Assembly: GCF_022201045.2 (NCBI RefSeq) | Contig: NC_068560.1 | Location: 31,885,501-31,949,500 of the forward strand | Direction of reading: 5' to 3' | Length of the DNA: 64,000 nucleotides | Source of the DNA: Citrus sinensis | Taxonomy: Eukaryota > Streptophyta > Magnoliopsida > Sapindales > Rutaceae | Shown: positions 45,541 to 60,250 of the stretch, one piece after another | How the letters are laid out: each line of letters begins with the position of its first letter | How positions within the stretch are numbered: the stretch's first letter is position 1 | The notes under the pieces: model-generated | Told to the model about the DNA's origin: nothing | The model's input: only the letters and a program-made list of their open reading frames with translations | Database searches by the model: none | Position numbers and translations under genes: made by a program

Positions 45541-48500
45541 CATTAATATTCAAAAACATGGCCCTTGCTGTGACCATCATCGAAATTGACAGTCTTGATT
45601 TTGCATTGATCCCCAGCAGTCGGGGGGAAAAAAAACGAGGTATGTGAACACTTAAGAGAATGAACAGCTAATTAGTTATGAATTACCTTTGGGTACATAC
45701 ATAGTTGTTTTGTCTTAATTGTTTACCGATATTAGTTTGTTTCTATGCGGGCAGATGGATGTTACAAGCAGATTCTTGCATGAATAGTTTGCTATCTGGT
45801 AAGAAATTCCCACACATGAACCCATGTTACTAATCATGAGCTGTTAGAAAAGCCAACTTTCAAACAACAAACGAACGAATAAAACAGTTAGGATCAAGAA
45901 ACCAATCTGAGTATTATTTGTTAATTCTATATTTTTATAAACCCTAATAAGCCAGCACTAACAATCAATCATGTCAAACAACAAAACTATGGGCGGCTGT
46001 GGCTAAAAACAAAACTCGAAACCATCCACATCTCCATCGAACCAGTCAACATTAATTCCTTAGTCAAAGTTTTATAGAGGTAAACTAAGGTAATTATACT
46101 GTATTGTCAATTATATATATATGTTAATGGAAGGCCATTATATATGTGGACTGCCACATTCTAATTTGCAAGATAGTCAATTAATCAATGCGGAACTAAA
46201 CGTACATACATGCGTGTGCACAGAAAGAAAGAAAGAAAGAAAAAGACTCTACTCATAATTTAAGATTGTTGCCAGCGTTAGAGACGAGGAGAGACAGCTA
46301 TAATATTAAGGACTTCTTATTGTTCAAATTTTTCATGAACTGGCAGTCCCTTCCACGTGGGTTCGTATCACTCTTTGAGCACAATGAGCTGGATTTCATT
46401 TCATCTCCTTTAATTATTTTACACATAGGATTTGAGACTTAGAGAGAGAAAGACACACACACACATATATATATATACACGACCCCTTTTTATCTTTGTG
46501 TTATTTTTTGCTTTGCTTTGGTCCTAATGTTATTATGGTGACCCACCCACTAGCTGCGTCAACTAACACCCGCCAATCAATGGCTATTTTAAAGCTGAAA
46601 TTTTCTGCACATGGGAGTCAAGTTGATTTGAAGGGACAAATTTAAAAAGCTCTTCTCTTCGCATATATATTTATTTCCTCAAAATCTCCCACTTATGGCA
46701 GCCATGCTAAAATTCTCCAGCCCCGGTACAAAATCCTTCTTTTGAGTTGTGACTTGTGAGCCACTCGACTCCGCTCATGATTTTATTCAAAAAGCTGAAT
46801 CTAATCCAAGCTCCTTATCTTTGCTCATAATTTAACTGCACCTCTTCGTAACCCATTTGCATACGACTTTTTTCTTGAACATTCGAGGAATTAATTTTCA
46901 CCCACAGATAATTTATTAAAATTGCAATGTTCCGAGTAATACTAATCCTGTTATGCGTTTCAGCAAGGATTAAAGAACTAAAATCAAGCTAAGTACCAGG
47001 TTCAAAGGACAGGTAAGATTTTTTAAGGCCCTTATGTACAAATCGGCTACAATATTGAACTGATTTATTTAAAGGAAATTATTGGTCAATCATTTAATTA
47101 ACTTGTTATCAAAAGTATTATAAAAAATTAATTTTTTTCAGTTTTGTACTCTCTGTTTATATTTTGCACGGTCCGTTAAAAAAAAAAACATAATTATTTT
47201 CACAGAATGATTGCTATAATAATTTTTGTTTGCTTTTATTTTGTCATTTTATAAAAATAATAATTCTATTATTTTAGGGGGACGGTTAATACAAATTGTA
47301 AATAAAAAGTACAAAATCGAATAACTTTTAAATTTTTATAACATTTTTAACAACAAGATAATATTTTAAGTAAATGATTGATAATTTCTTTTATTTAAGA
47401 TAATTAGTTTAAAAATAATCCCACTGCATTAAAACTAAGAAAAAAAGAAATTATTCGATTGTAGGATGTTCTCGATGATCGTGAAATGTGAATTTCAAAA
47501 CCCAAATGCCAAAGTAGATCGCTTTTGTCTGTAAAACGCTAAAGCCTTAAAGCCTCGCTAGCTAACACATGGAAGAGGACCTGTGTGCTCGAAATCTTTT
47601 CCTTTTTCTCCAAGTTGCTTTCCTTTCATATTGACAGGTCTAAATCTAGTAACTAATATTGGACTCACTCAACAACAACAACAACAACAACAACAATGGA
47701 CCAGCAACACAAAGTCACGTCTAGTTTACTCTCCCTCCAATCTACACAAATAGTTCTGAAATTTGGTCCTATCTCTACTATTATAGGGGACATCTCGTTT
47801 CACTCGAAAATTTCTTGGTAAAAAAATTCATTATCTCACTGCTTGCTCTTTTTGTCTCTTTAGACTTTAGAAGAGGAAAGAGAATATAGCCAGGCAGCTA
47901 GTTTAAAACTTTCCAATAATATTATGGTAAATCACAGTTTTGAATAGTGTGATATGTGCCGAAAGTAATATAAACTTTAGTATAACTTTTGCTAGATGGC
48001 TCGTAATTGAGGACTTTACATAACCCATAATTTCAAGTTGGAAATTTTCGAGTGTTCGTTTGGTCGCTATCCATCACCGCGAACTACTATAGAAACTCTC
48101 AAATTTTCATATATGAAAAATGTTTATTCAAAAATCAATATTTTTTATATGTTGTTCTCCTTAGATTCAGGGATTCTATCAATGCCACGTCTGTACAAGA
48201 TTCATTATATCATAATTTTTACTTTTGAGACCAAGGCTTCATTTGTTATTGATTTTCGGTCTAGTAGTTGTGACGACCCTGAATCAAAATTGTTAAAATA
48301 TTTAGTAAATATTTCAAAATAAATTTATTCAATAGCTGCTTGATAACATTTTTTATTACTCTTATTTATTTACATCTACCCAACTTCAAAGGCTATGATT
48401 ATCAAATTATTTTCACTTACCAACCTGTACTTCAATTTCCTATAAATTGGAAAGACGACTTTCCAAGGATATCAGTTTAGCTGAAATTATCATATGTGAT

Positions 48501-50080
48501 TGATCAAATTTTTTTTTTTTTCAGTATAGACTATATGATCGTACTTATAGAAGAAAAATATAATAAAAGAATGTGACATTTGACCTCTCATTATGTCTCG
48601 CCAACCCTCACTAATCATTTTTATTTTAATATTTATTTTATCTTTATATGAAATAACTTGAAAGGGTAAATAGTTTTTAAGTGCACCCACATGATAATTT
48701 CTATTAATATCTAATTTACATAATCTAATTTTTTAAACCCTAATTTCTTTTAACTTTTTAAATTATTATCTCTTCTCAAATATTGTATACTTCATTTTTG
48801 TAATCATGAACTAAATTAATTTACAGTTCTCAACAGAGAACAATGAAGGAGTAGTAAATATATTTTTTAATGGTTATGACAACTATGGATAAAATCTTTA
48901 AAAAGAAAGATATAGATTATAGTGATTATGAGTATTTTTTTAAAAAAAAAATAGATCCTATAAGTTTTATATGGCGGGTGCTTGAAAAAAATATAAAAAT
49001 TATAATATAGGTAAATTCGAGATTAGATGGCATATGTTGAGAAATAAAGATTCTTTTAAAATTTTTAATCAAATTATTTGAAAAGCGAGGGCTGATAAAA
49101 TATAATATAGGGATAAGTATCGCCACTCGTATCATAATAGCTAACGGGCTTATCCAATTACCAACTCTTGAATCTAGTTCACTGACGAGCTGTATAATCC
49201 GGGGATCAAATCCTTGCTTGTGCTATTTACACCCCTATTGCTAATTACAGCCCAACAATTTTGTGGTCACTGAGACTGTCTTCCGAGTACACCTTAACTC
49301 CTTCAATGTATTTAAAGCCTGACTCTATCTTGTTCGCAAACTGACAATTGGTAGCTTGCAGAATAATACAATTTACTTTTTAGTTTTATTAAAACACAGA
49401 AAAAAAAAAAAAAAAAACGATGCCATCAATTAAAAATACTAACCAACAGATTCTATTCCCATGGGTCTTTCTTAGTTTCTTGAAATTTTCCATTCAGAAG
49501 TCAAAATAACAAGGACAAGGTTGAGCCAAGAATTTTGTTCAAGGACAAAATAAATTTTAAATTTGACAATAATAACAATAATAAGATAACAACAATAATT
49601 GAAAATAAAATAAATTTTATATTTAAAATTTTGACTAAGGGCTTGTTTTTTTTTTATGTCTAAAGTCTTAATTTTACTTAATTTAAGATATTTTGAAATT
49701 GTGACTTATTTGCTTTTGTATCTAAAGTTTTATTACAATACATTTTTATCTAAGCGAAAAAAAAATAAAATTTCATGATTTATCTGAATAATAAAATGTC
49801 TGAATAAAACAATAATTATTTTTTTCACAAATTCCCTCATTAAAAGTATTTATTTTCTACCTATTTAATTCCTATTGACCCTTTTTTATCTAATGAAAAG
49901 GATTTTTGTGGATTAACCATAATATAATTAAATGTTGTATTCGAATTTTTTTTTATCTCAACTTTTACTTAGCATTAAATACTTAACATAATTCAATTTA
50001 AATTTACGGAAAATTCTTTTATTATTAGATAATAACTTTTATATAAAAATATTATTTAATTGTAAAAAAATAATGTTGTC

Positions 50081-50111
<31 letters not shown>

Positions 50112-50810
50112 ATGTTTTGAATTTATAAATATAAGTAACTTACTGCTTACTCTCGTACGTGAAAAAAAAAAGAAAAAAAATGAAAAACAAACATATTATT
50201 CATATTAATTCAAACTAGCATGATATTCAAATCCATTTAAATTTCAAAAAAAAGAAGCATTATCTTACTGTTTATATTTTGAAAATTTAAAATATTGTCA
50301 GGCCCTAGTCCTGTAATTTTCATATAAAAATTTGAAAATTAAAAACAAAACTAATGGTAAAAGAGGGATGTAGAAGATAATTGACGGGGTGTTAATAGTA
50401 GTCAACCAATGTTCTGGACTTACATTACTAGCAAAAAGCCGATCCTATTAAGATGCTTAAAACACATAGAGCCCAATCCAACAACTAGAGTGAGTTCCCC
50501 CCCCTCCCCTCTAGGGAAAGGATTTTTTTTTTTAATACTGATTAAACATCAAATTACTGCATTACACAGATATTTACAACAACTGCTATTATAGCAGATA
50601 TATTACACTGATAATTATAATTAGATATACATAATTGGGACTTACATTATTACATTAAATTCTATGAAGTACATGCCCAGACAAATAACTCCTTAGAGAG
50701 GAGGGATATCCATCCTCCACTCGCATTTCGCAAGAGAGAATGATTTTTACATATTAAGAACATTTAACCCCCATAATGCTTTTGTGGGAGCTAGAACCGC
50801 TGCCCTCACA

Positions 50811-50866
50811 AGGCTTGTGAGGGCAGCAGCCCACCACTAGGCTTGTGAGGGCAGCAGCCCACCACT
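50811..50866. repeat. 28-bp tandem pair
   Basis: The unit beginning aggcttgtgagggcagcagc and ending ccaccact occurs twice without interruption. Confidence 0.9.
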
Positions 50867-51896
50867 TCTGCCTTGGCCGAAGTGGCGAAAGGATTTTTTT
50901 TTTCTTTTCTGTTGCAAGTGATTTTGATTTAGAAATTTGAAATCAGACGCATACAAATTACACTTTACATTAAAAAACTTGAATCCAGCTCAATATATGT
51001 CCATAATAATTCTCCAAATATATTCATTACATTTTTGTCGTTTCTAAAAATATAAAATGACAGATTTCTCTATGATACTACTAAAAAAATTATAATATCA
51101 ATAATGAAATTATTATGAACCATTTGATTTAAAATAAAACACATTTACCCTTCATTTATGTTTAATGAATATTTACCAGCTACCCAAGTTACACGTAATT
51201 TTTTAAGTCTTAATTTAATTCAGGTTAGCTTTTATCACATTTTTACAAATAATTTTTTTATACATAAGTCATATATAATTTTTTTAATCATTGATTTGCT
51301 ATATAATATTAAAAAAAACAAATGGACTTTTTTTTAAAAAGGGGATATATAGTAAGCAAAATCATTATAAAATTATTCCATAAAACTTCGAATTAGATCT
51401 TTAAAAAAAAACTTTAAATTAGATGCATCTTATATACATTATTTAGACGTACCATTTCATTTTGTTGTTTACAATACCAATTTTGAAAATGTAAAATAAT
51501 AATATGTAAATTTTATATGAATTATACACTTCAAAAGAAAACTCATCAACTTAAAATAAATGGTTTGTGATTTGAATCACAAAGTTGTTGATATTGCCCA
51601 CAAATAGATAGTTTTTATTGTTAGTTGTTTTGATAATGTAGACATGGTATATGGTGAACGAATAATAAAAAATAATAAATATGATGAAAATTATAAAATC
51701 ACACACAAAGAAAATTAGAGAATTATATATTGATAAATGTTAGAGAATTAGACATGGTATATGTGAGACAATTATGTAATTGTCCATTAAAAAGATCGAA
51801 AAATTTTAAAATAATTATTGAGATTTGATAAGAACAAAATAATAATGGAAACAAAATGATTGATTACCGTTGTCTTTATTAATCAATACAAAGATT

Positions 51897-51958
51897 GACA
51901 ATCATTCAATGTAAAAATGGCTTCAATGACAATCATTCGATGTAAAAATGGCTTCAAT
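51897..51958. repeat. 31-bp tandem pair
   Basis: The unit beginning gacaatcattc and ending aaaatggcttcaat occurs twice in a row with one base changed (caatg/cgatg). Confidence 0.9.
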
Positions 51959-54900
51959 CTTTGTTAATTACTCAAATTCTCAAATACCATATCAATTATA
52001 TCATTTTTATTTTTATTTATTCATAATTATAGATTTTTTTTTCTTTCTGAAAGAATTCATTCATTGTAAAAATTGAGCATTTGTGCTTATTAAAATGAAT
52101 TTCATGAGTTAATGTTTTTCATCAATTATAAGGTAAATCATTATATATGAATTTTTTTTTTATAATTTTCCACTGTACGTATAAATTATCAAAATCAACA
52201 GTAATGCATTATGATATTTATTTCAGTCAAATAATGTAATTATAATTTAGTAATATAAGATAAAAATACAATCTATTTATGAGTAATGGAATTTACTTAA
52301 CAACTGACTTATAAGACAGGATTTATATAATGTAATTGTTATACCGTTTATAAATAAATAGTATATTAAATTATATTTTATATGTATAAAGCATTAAATA
52401 ATCAAAATTTTGTGGCATTTGATTGTTGTGTTTGAATTAATTTCTTTTTCTTTCTAAGTTATAAATCTCTCTCTATCCTATTAAAACTGGTATGATTTCT
52501 TAACATTCATCAAATCCAAGTTATTTAATTAGTAAAGAGTTACCTGCATAATAAATACTTCTATTTTTTATTTTATCTTATTTAATTATTATAAATGGTA
52601 AATTTCATCTAATGATTTACATTAATCCCACCATTAATGTTGGGATTTTTAAACAGCATGATGGAGGGCTGCTAAAATGACAATAAAGGAAAATCGAAAA
52701 TCGAAAATGATTTTAAAGAAGACTTAGACAGCAGGAGGTGTGGCCGCAGTTTGCTAGCAATAGCAAAATTTTTAGTCGCGACGATCTTCTATTTTTGGGT
52801 AGCATGAACATATAAAACCGGCACTAACTTTATTTTATTGAAGCTGAATTTTCTTGGTTTATGATGTGATTTAAACTTTAAACTTTAGTGGTCCTCATTC
52901 TTTCACCTAATTTTAAATCTTCTATTACTCATTGGTGATGTTAGCTGGGGTCAGTTGCTCTACTTAAATGAACTTGTTGCTTTCAATTCTCAGTTGTATA
53001 GATATGTTAATGCTTATTCTCTTAACAAAGACAGCAGTATTTTCATTTATCATTCTTTGAGTTGCAGAAGTACTGGGGCTCTGTTTGGTATTTAAGGTTG
53101 GGCTAGTTTAAAAGTTATGATGATTCGGATTACTTTTTATAGGTAAAGACAAGACAATTGCTAAACAACTGGCAAAATAAAGCTTAGTTGGGACTTGGGG
53201 TTAGTTGAATGGAGCTATCAACCATGTTGATTTCCAATAGTTACTGATAATGACTTGCAATAATTAATGGACATTTTAACTGTTTGATATGTATATATAT
53301 TTTCAGTTAGTCATAAATATGAATTGGAAATGTCGATTCACGGCTACAGGTTAATTACTTATTAACAAATTTTGGGAATACTCAGCAGTTGATGTCAAAA
53401 TAACAACACAATGCCAGACTATATATGCGCATGAATCTGTTGGCCTTCTTCCACCCCTACACATGGTTAAAAATGAGAAGATGGAAGTTTCCATTTATCA
53501 ATGGAGTTTGATGAAGTTTCCATTTTTCAGTGAATGGTTGTCCCAATTTGTTAATTCCTGTGAGGGTGGTAACTGCAAGTTGCAGCAAATGACTCAAAAC
53601 ATCTGAAGGAGTTTCAAGTCATTCATAACCTCGCAGATTTCATAAATCTGCATTCAGTGACACTCACGCCTTCATTTATGAAAATTTTGCACGTACCATT
53701 TGTCTGCAGTGGCCGTGAACCTTACAGTTTCTAATTCATTTGCTTGACGTGATTGATATATATCTCTGGGACCACAGAGTGGTTTTGGTACAATGTTGAT
53801 GATAATGCTGTGATTTCTTCCATGCTTGTAATTAATCTTTAATGTATCATTGGGTTGTTCTGCTCACTGCGAATATATAAATTACTTCGTAAGAGTGTGT
53901 TGGCATTCTATTGCTGAAACAATGAGGTAACGTGAGAAGGCAGGCGATGTGGAGAGGTGAGAGGTCACATGCATGTTACATCGCTGTAACTGTTTGATGA
54001 GAATGAGAGCGCAAATACGGACACATTGCCTCTGGCTGATCTGCTTAGTCACTATAGATGGAAATAAGTGCGAAGTGCCCATATTTAAACATGCCACATG
54101 CAATCAATTATCCTGAGGCTCTTTCTCTGTGCTTGTGGGCGGCGAGGTGGGGCTTTGCTTTTGACTTGTTATTGCTGCAGCTGCTAGGTGATATTTCACA
54201 ATTGAGTCTTTAGCTGATGATTATCAACTTGACAATGACCACTTCTCTACCAAGCTTGTGGGGTTGGCTTATGTGGTGAGGTGAGTGAGAGTGACCGAAG
54301 TTGGTCTGATTCTAGTGGATTTTCCACCATCATGCTCATGGCAAAGCCATAAACATCCTTAACTTTGGATTGGCAGTGTAATCAATTGATAAATATGATG
54401 CTTTTTCATTACAAATCCTAATCAAATTCCCAGGTCTGACTAATGAGAGTGTCCAATCCCTTAGCCCAGCGGGCACGAAAGGTGTCCGTTATAGGATCCA
54501 TGGGCCATCCGCCATCTCATCTTCCTTTGTCTTTTCTACGGCTGAAATTCATTCATAAATCCATTCACTCTCTCTTTGTAGAATGAATTAAAGTGACACA
54601 TTCGTCGATTCTACTGATCAGGGTGGCCAATACATGTGGGCACATCCCATGTTAGCATGTTACCCTTTCATCAGCACTTGTCATTGGCGATGTAATATTA
54701 GTAAAAGCCCTCTTCAATTGGGAACATTTAAACATGTGATAAGCTGATAATCAATCACGGGTTGTAATGTCATGGCCATGCTCCAACCTCCACTTCCCAT
54801 CAATGGTGCATTTTCAAAATTAACAACCTACTGCTTTGATTTTTTTTTTTGGCAAAATTTGTCGTATCAGGCGAGCGAGAAAAGCCGGAGCGTCAAACGG

Positions 54901-57047
54901 TCAAAAATTGCACTACCCGAATAATTTCTAAAACGAGTCTAATTCGCCAATTTAGTCAACCCATAATTCTTAATTCCCTCGCCAACTCTCTCTGCTAATT
55001 AGATCTCCAGAAACAAATTCCTTTTCTTCATGGCCATCCATGGCCGGCCGGTATAATTTATTTACTCTGTAGTCTGTTCGATAATTACTTTTAATTCATA
55101 CATCAACGTTTAAAGAAGGCCTCCTAGCTTTTATTACAATCTATATATTAATAATAATAGCAAAGATGAGTACATCCAATTAACTGCAGTGAGGTGGATT
55201 TTTTAAAAAATTAAACAAATAAAAATTATACATATGAAATTATGAACATGATAAGACGTGCGGCATAAGTGCGTTAAATTATTCTTATTGTATGATCATC
55301 AATTGAACGTTGACTACGTGTACCAATGTAACAGTTGAGATTTTTATAAACTAAAAGAAAAAGGAGCAAAGAAAAATTTATAGTCTCTGCCTTACAGAGA
55401 GGGTCGAATTTGCTCGGACTGTGTCGGTGGACTGGGGACTAATGCTGCCTATAATTAGCCAGAGAAAGAGGACCACCGTGGTAATTCGTTTAAGAGGATT
55501 AACGTGCCCGACAATTGATCTTTCTATTTCAGTTTGAAGTCTGAATAATTAAGGCGCAAATTGCGTGATTGGTTTAATTAATTAAAATGTATATAAGCGT
55601 AGGCCGGAGTAATAATGGGCTGCATGATCTACACACCTAATGCATGCAGAGGTCAAATACCGAAATTCACGTGAAGTGCTATTGACTTGTGTGCTACAAG
55701 TTAATAATTTATCCATCCATTTCCTTCCATCAAAATTTGAAAATTCCACAGTTTTTATTTATTTATTTATTTAGTCATATATGTGCTACAATTAAGTCAG
55801 AGGAGGATCAAGATCCACCTTCAGTTTGGTCATCGTGGAATATGAAGTTGTTGTTTGTGAGTATGAACAGTTGTAAATTCATACTTGCATTAATATAATC
55901 GCAGTTATAACAATCTAATAATTTGTGTATTAAAATCAACGACGGAGTAAAATGTTGCCGAAAAAAATATCAACTCTTATAACTTTCGAAATTCAAATGA
56001 ATTAAATAGCATAAACAAAGTTGAAATAGATCTTGTTTGTTATTAAAATATTGTAAAAAATAATAATATATTATAAATATAATTTTTAAATAATAATCTT
56101 AATAAAAATATTATAAATTTTTATAATACAAAGAATAAATCAAATTAATTTAATTTTTAAATTATAATAATTAATATTTATCAAATATTTTAATTATCCA
56201 ACGTCAATGGCAACCATATTATTATGAGGGCAAACCATGAGGAGGAAGCAACCCGACAAAGGCTGCTTTTATTTACAGCTCCAAACCAACAAACGACGAT
56301 ACGAAACGACACGCATAATGCAAAAACAAGCGTGAAATCTTTATAATGAGTGGGCTGCCAATTTGCAGGGTTTGAACTTACAGGTACAGAGGGTTAATTG
56401 TTTGTTGCAAAGAACAGCAGCTGCTTGGCACTTCGCAATTTGCTGCTGCGGGTGGGTCCTTCTTCAATACCATCTTTGGACTGCCAGCCATATCAGCACG
56501 CCTGCCACAGCTCACAGCCAATTTCTTTTCATTAAAGATAAATGCTTAGGCGGTGTCTATATTTTAGGTTAACTATTTGTTTAATCATTATATCTTAAAA
56601 TTCACCCAAGACTCTCCTGTTACTAATTATGCGACACTCATCTGTCGGGTGAGATTTTTGAATATAATCTTTTAGTTAATTACACAAAATTTCTAGCTTT
56701 GGATGCCTAGTTTGAAAATTTCACGCATATCCCTATAATTGGAGAAAACCTTCCTAAGTAAGCTGAATTTTTTATTTATCTCAAATGTGACGCGAACAAT
56801 TGATAGCCGCATGTCTAATATAAACAGTAACTAAAAAATTTTAACTGAATCTAAAAATTGGTGTAAGCTTCGCCCCAGACAGTCATTTACTTCTTCTTTT
56901 TTTATAATAATACTCTTGCAATAGTCTTTGGAGACATTAGTAAAAAAAAAAAAGGCAAAATGTTAATTTATGAAATTAACCAAATATCAAATAATAACAT
57001 GTAAAGAAGACAAGATGTTAATCTAACAATTAGTCAAAAATAAAAAA

Positions 57048-57555
57048 GGTTATTATCATTTTACTACTTTAAAAATTGTCAAATATCAAATTACTACAAC
57101 AAGTATTGTCTCCTATAATTTTCTTATTATATCTTTATAAAAATATCATTTTAGTACTTTTCTGTTATAACAAATATCATTATACTACTTTTCCGTTACG
57201 ACCGTTAGTTGACTAACAAAATACTAATTTTACCCTTCATGATTAAAAATAATAATAAGACAAATTTGTAATCCATATATCATAATTCCAGCAAAAAAAA
57301 TTATATTGGTATTATATATATATTTTAATAAATATATTACAAATTTATTTTGTAAATAAGTTTCAAATAATTTTTTTAATCATGAAGGGTGAAATTGGTA
57401 TTTTGTTAATTAACTAACTGGTCAACTAACGGTTATAACGGAAAAGTAGTAAAATGATATTTTTATAAAGATATAGTAGAAAAATGATAGGAGACAATAC
57501 TTGTTGTAGTTATTTGATATTTGGTAATTTTTGAAATAGTAAAATGATAATAACC
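57048..57555. mobile_element. Long-TIR (Mutator-type) MITE
   Basis: Arms of about 200 bases (57048-57255 and 57365-57555) are inverted copies. The left starts ggttattatcattttactac and the right, reversed, ggttattatcattttactat; both include acaacaagtattgtctcct and agttgac/agttgacc words. Flanks are A-rich (taaaaaa type), so the target duplication cannot be read with certainty. There is no coding. Confidence 0.85.
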
Positions 57556-58549
57556 CTAAAAAAAAATAGCGGCACAAAATTTTAAATCATTTTCATTTTA
57601 CTTTTATGATTAATTTGATGGATTATTTTTTATTATTTTTTATTTAACTTTTAGATTTTAAGTCATATGTGCCAAAAAAAAACTATAACTATAAAATTAA
57701 AATTGATAACGTATAATAAATATAACTTTTAGATAACAATTTTGAAAAATACTAAAAATATTATATGTTTTTTTATCATACAAGTGCATGTGAGATCAAA
57801 TCAACCTAATTTCAGGTCACAAAAGTTAATATTTATCAAATATTTTAGTGTCGTAAATTAAAAATGTATAGTTACCCGACCTCAATACCAAACAAGATCA
57901 CAACCCAAAATATGAGGAATAAAAAAGATTAAAATCAAATTGAAGTTCTAAGTTTTACAAGATAAAATGTCTTATCATGAGAACAAAATTTACTAGTAGA
58001 CAAAAAATGACATGTATTGACTTGGAAACTTCGTTGTTTTTAATTAACAACATGTACGTTGAATTGTCACAGTCGTTCAAACCAGTCCACAATTGATGCT
58101 ATGTAAAGACAATTTGGTGGGTTCCAACGCTATTCTCAGAGAAACCCAAGATGCCTAGCGAACGAACGAGTGATCATGAAATACTACAAATTGCTATCAC
58201 CTATCAATTCAAACTTTTGATTCTCATTCGAAATTTGTTCTACATTATTTATGACATTCATTCCCTTCTTTCTTTTGTATCTTTTCCTTCCTGAATTTAG
58301 TTAATAGACATTGAGACTGTATGGTTGGATTTTTTTTGTTTGTTTTCAAGTCAAACATTAGAAAATTTCTTTTTCTGATTAAAGTCCAATTTGCAATTAG
58401 TCGATATATATCAAGACTATAGACCGGTAATGTTAAACCAATACCATTATACCATATGATAATCATATAACAAGCTAATATATATCACATCAGCTTGATT
58501 AAATAAAATTTATTTAACGTAAATAAATTAAAAAAAGAGTTGCTGTAAA
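57556..58549. other. Intergenic, no gene seen
   Basis: AT-rich DNA between two MITEs. The minus frames at 58245-58466 and 58485-58730 are not protein-like. Confidence 0.5.
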
Positions 58550-59468
58550 CAAGGACGTAGCCAAGATTTTGATTGAGCTGGGGCACATTTAAAATCAAAC
58601 ATGACTCAAATGCGTGATTGCTCGTGTCATAAGTCCCTATTTGGGAAAATGTATTGTGGGCCCCATAAACTCCAAATGGAAGCTTGCCACATGTATAATT
58701 GTGCTCCTTATAAAGTGCGTTTGTATGCATCTAATTGAAATCCCTATTTAAAGTATAATACATTTTTAAAAATTTAGATATCAATATATAACATTACAAC
58801 TATAATATTTATTGTTAATAAATTTACTTATTACAATGGTTCTCCGTGAAAACTCCTCAATGGAATTTTATGAGTTGAAAATAATGCATTATCACTATAA
58901 GCAAAAATATATTTTTCAATATACAAGACTAGGTTATTACTTAATTTGCTCTTAAAATCTTTTAATAATAACAAAAATATTCATATATTGCAACACACAA
59001 AACAAATATGAAATGCATGATAAAATTATAAATTTTAAAACTAGACAAAAGATTAATTAGAAAATTAAAAATTAGAATTAGGTAGACTTACAACTTATGG
59101 TTCAGTGTTGAAAGACTAAATAATTGATTTTACTTGAATAAAAAATAAAAAGATTAAAGACCGGTCCATTAACCATTATACTAACATTTTGTTATGATTG
59201 TTTTTTATTTTAATATTTGTTCTTGTGTCTTTAATTAAGTTTCATGAAATGTTAATAACTAATTAAATTATTTATAATTAGAAATTTAAACTAGGGACAA
59301 TATGAAATATTTTAAAATTAGTGGAGTCAATTTTAAATTTTATAATTCAACTGGGGCATTTTTCATAAATAACAAATAAAATATAATTTTTTAGTATAAT
59401 TATAAAAAAAAATTTTAAAGCCAGCTGGGGCCTGTGCCCCACCTCGTCCCACGCTGGCTCCGTCCCTG
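58550..59468. mobile_element. hAT element, non-autonomous, 8-bp TSD
   Basis: The left end is caaggacgtagccaaga and the right end, reversed, cagggacggagccagcg. The flanking 8-bp repeat gctgtaaa is exact (58542-58549 and 59469-59476). The ends belong to the same loose family as the element at 10621. The 919 bases in between have no transposase frame. Confidence 0.88.
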
Positions 59469-59499
59469 GCTGTAAAATTGGGAAAATTTTTGCCTAATT

Positions 59500-60250
59500 T
59501 GAATTCCTAAAATCCGTTACACGTGGGTCAGATCGCATTGTACTAAATCGCCACGTGCACGCCACGAAGGTTGCGTGTCTATTTGACAATCCGGAATGCT
59601 ACGCAACCGAAGTACCGGTGGCAAATACACTCGGCCCCACGAGATAGAAACCCAGTCTCGCGAGAAATGGGTCTGTTCCCACTTCCCTGCAAAAGTTTTC
59701 AACCCCGCGTTTACAACAGCTCGACACCGTCACCCCGCATCCAAACAAATAAATCACGAGTCGGTTAATGAAGACAACCTGATCCGCTGCATCACACTGA
59801 GATTAAACGGCCCATTTGCAGCCGCCACGTCAACAATTTTGTTCACCGACAGACGAACGCGGCAAATTGGGGCCCCACTTTTGCCCCTAACGTCTCTCGA
59901 AACTTACACAATATTCGTATGCAAAGATTTATTCTCGTCGCATGTGAACTCTTTCTCTCTCTACATCACATTAAAAAAAAGAAAGGAATAAAAATCTCCG
60001 CTTAACAGGTTCTGCGATATTTTATATTTATGAATCGTCTCGGTCTTGGCGCCTTCCGTTCGATCATCCATGAAATAGTTTTTATAGTTTGCGTCCCACA
60101 TTTTAATTTTGTTTTCGTGTATTGATCCAATACATTCCTCCACCAATAGAACCCGCCACGTCATCCGGAATACATCTTCAAATGACGATGCTACCCTTAA
60201 GAGCAAAAGCATTGCTCCTCTATTCGTCTACGAGATTCCCTTTCTGATTC
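59500..60250. promoter_or_regulatory. GC-richer region with clustered ACGTG/ACGTC cores
   Basis: Unlike its surroundings this stretch is GC-rich. It contains acacgtgggtc (59517), gccacgtgca (59550), gccacgtcaa (59825) and gccacgtcat (60155). These are G-box/ABRE-like cores. An open + frame at 59596-59991 has no domain and is likely chance. It lies 1.6-2.3 kb before the pectin methyltransferase ATG and could be its distal promoter, or the promoter of an unrecognised gene. Confidence 0.35.

Larger units (their letters stand above)
45541..57047. other. 11.5 kb intergenic region, no gene seen
   Basis: AT-rich and without a frame I can assign. It holds these repeats: a gaaa run at about 46225-46245, an (AC)n(AT)n tract near 46453-46478, a CAA run at about 47670-47696, a stretch at 48575-48735 related to the 2.1 kb duplication block, a TA run near 50088-50110, a 28-bp tandem pair (50811-50866, aggcttgtgagggcagcagc) and a 31-bp tandem pair (51897-51958, gacaatcattc.atgtaaaa). 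Between 52600 and 55000 base composition is less AT-rich and could hold an unannotated non-coding transcript, but I have no positive sign of one. Confidence 0.5.

Noticed and set aside
48038-49135. Short frames in the 48-49 kb spacer
   Set aside because: Phe/Ile-rich translations of AT-rich DNA without any motif.
59596-59991. 131-residue + frame
   Set aside because: No domain, low-complexity composition, and it lies in a promoter-like GC-rich zone; no support as a gene.
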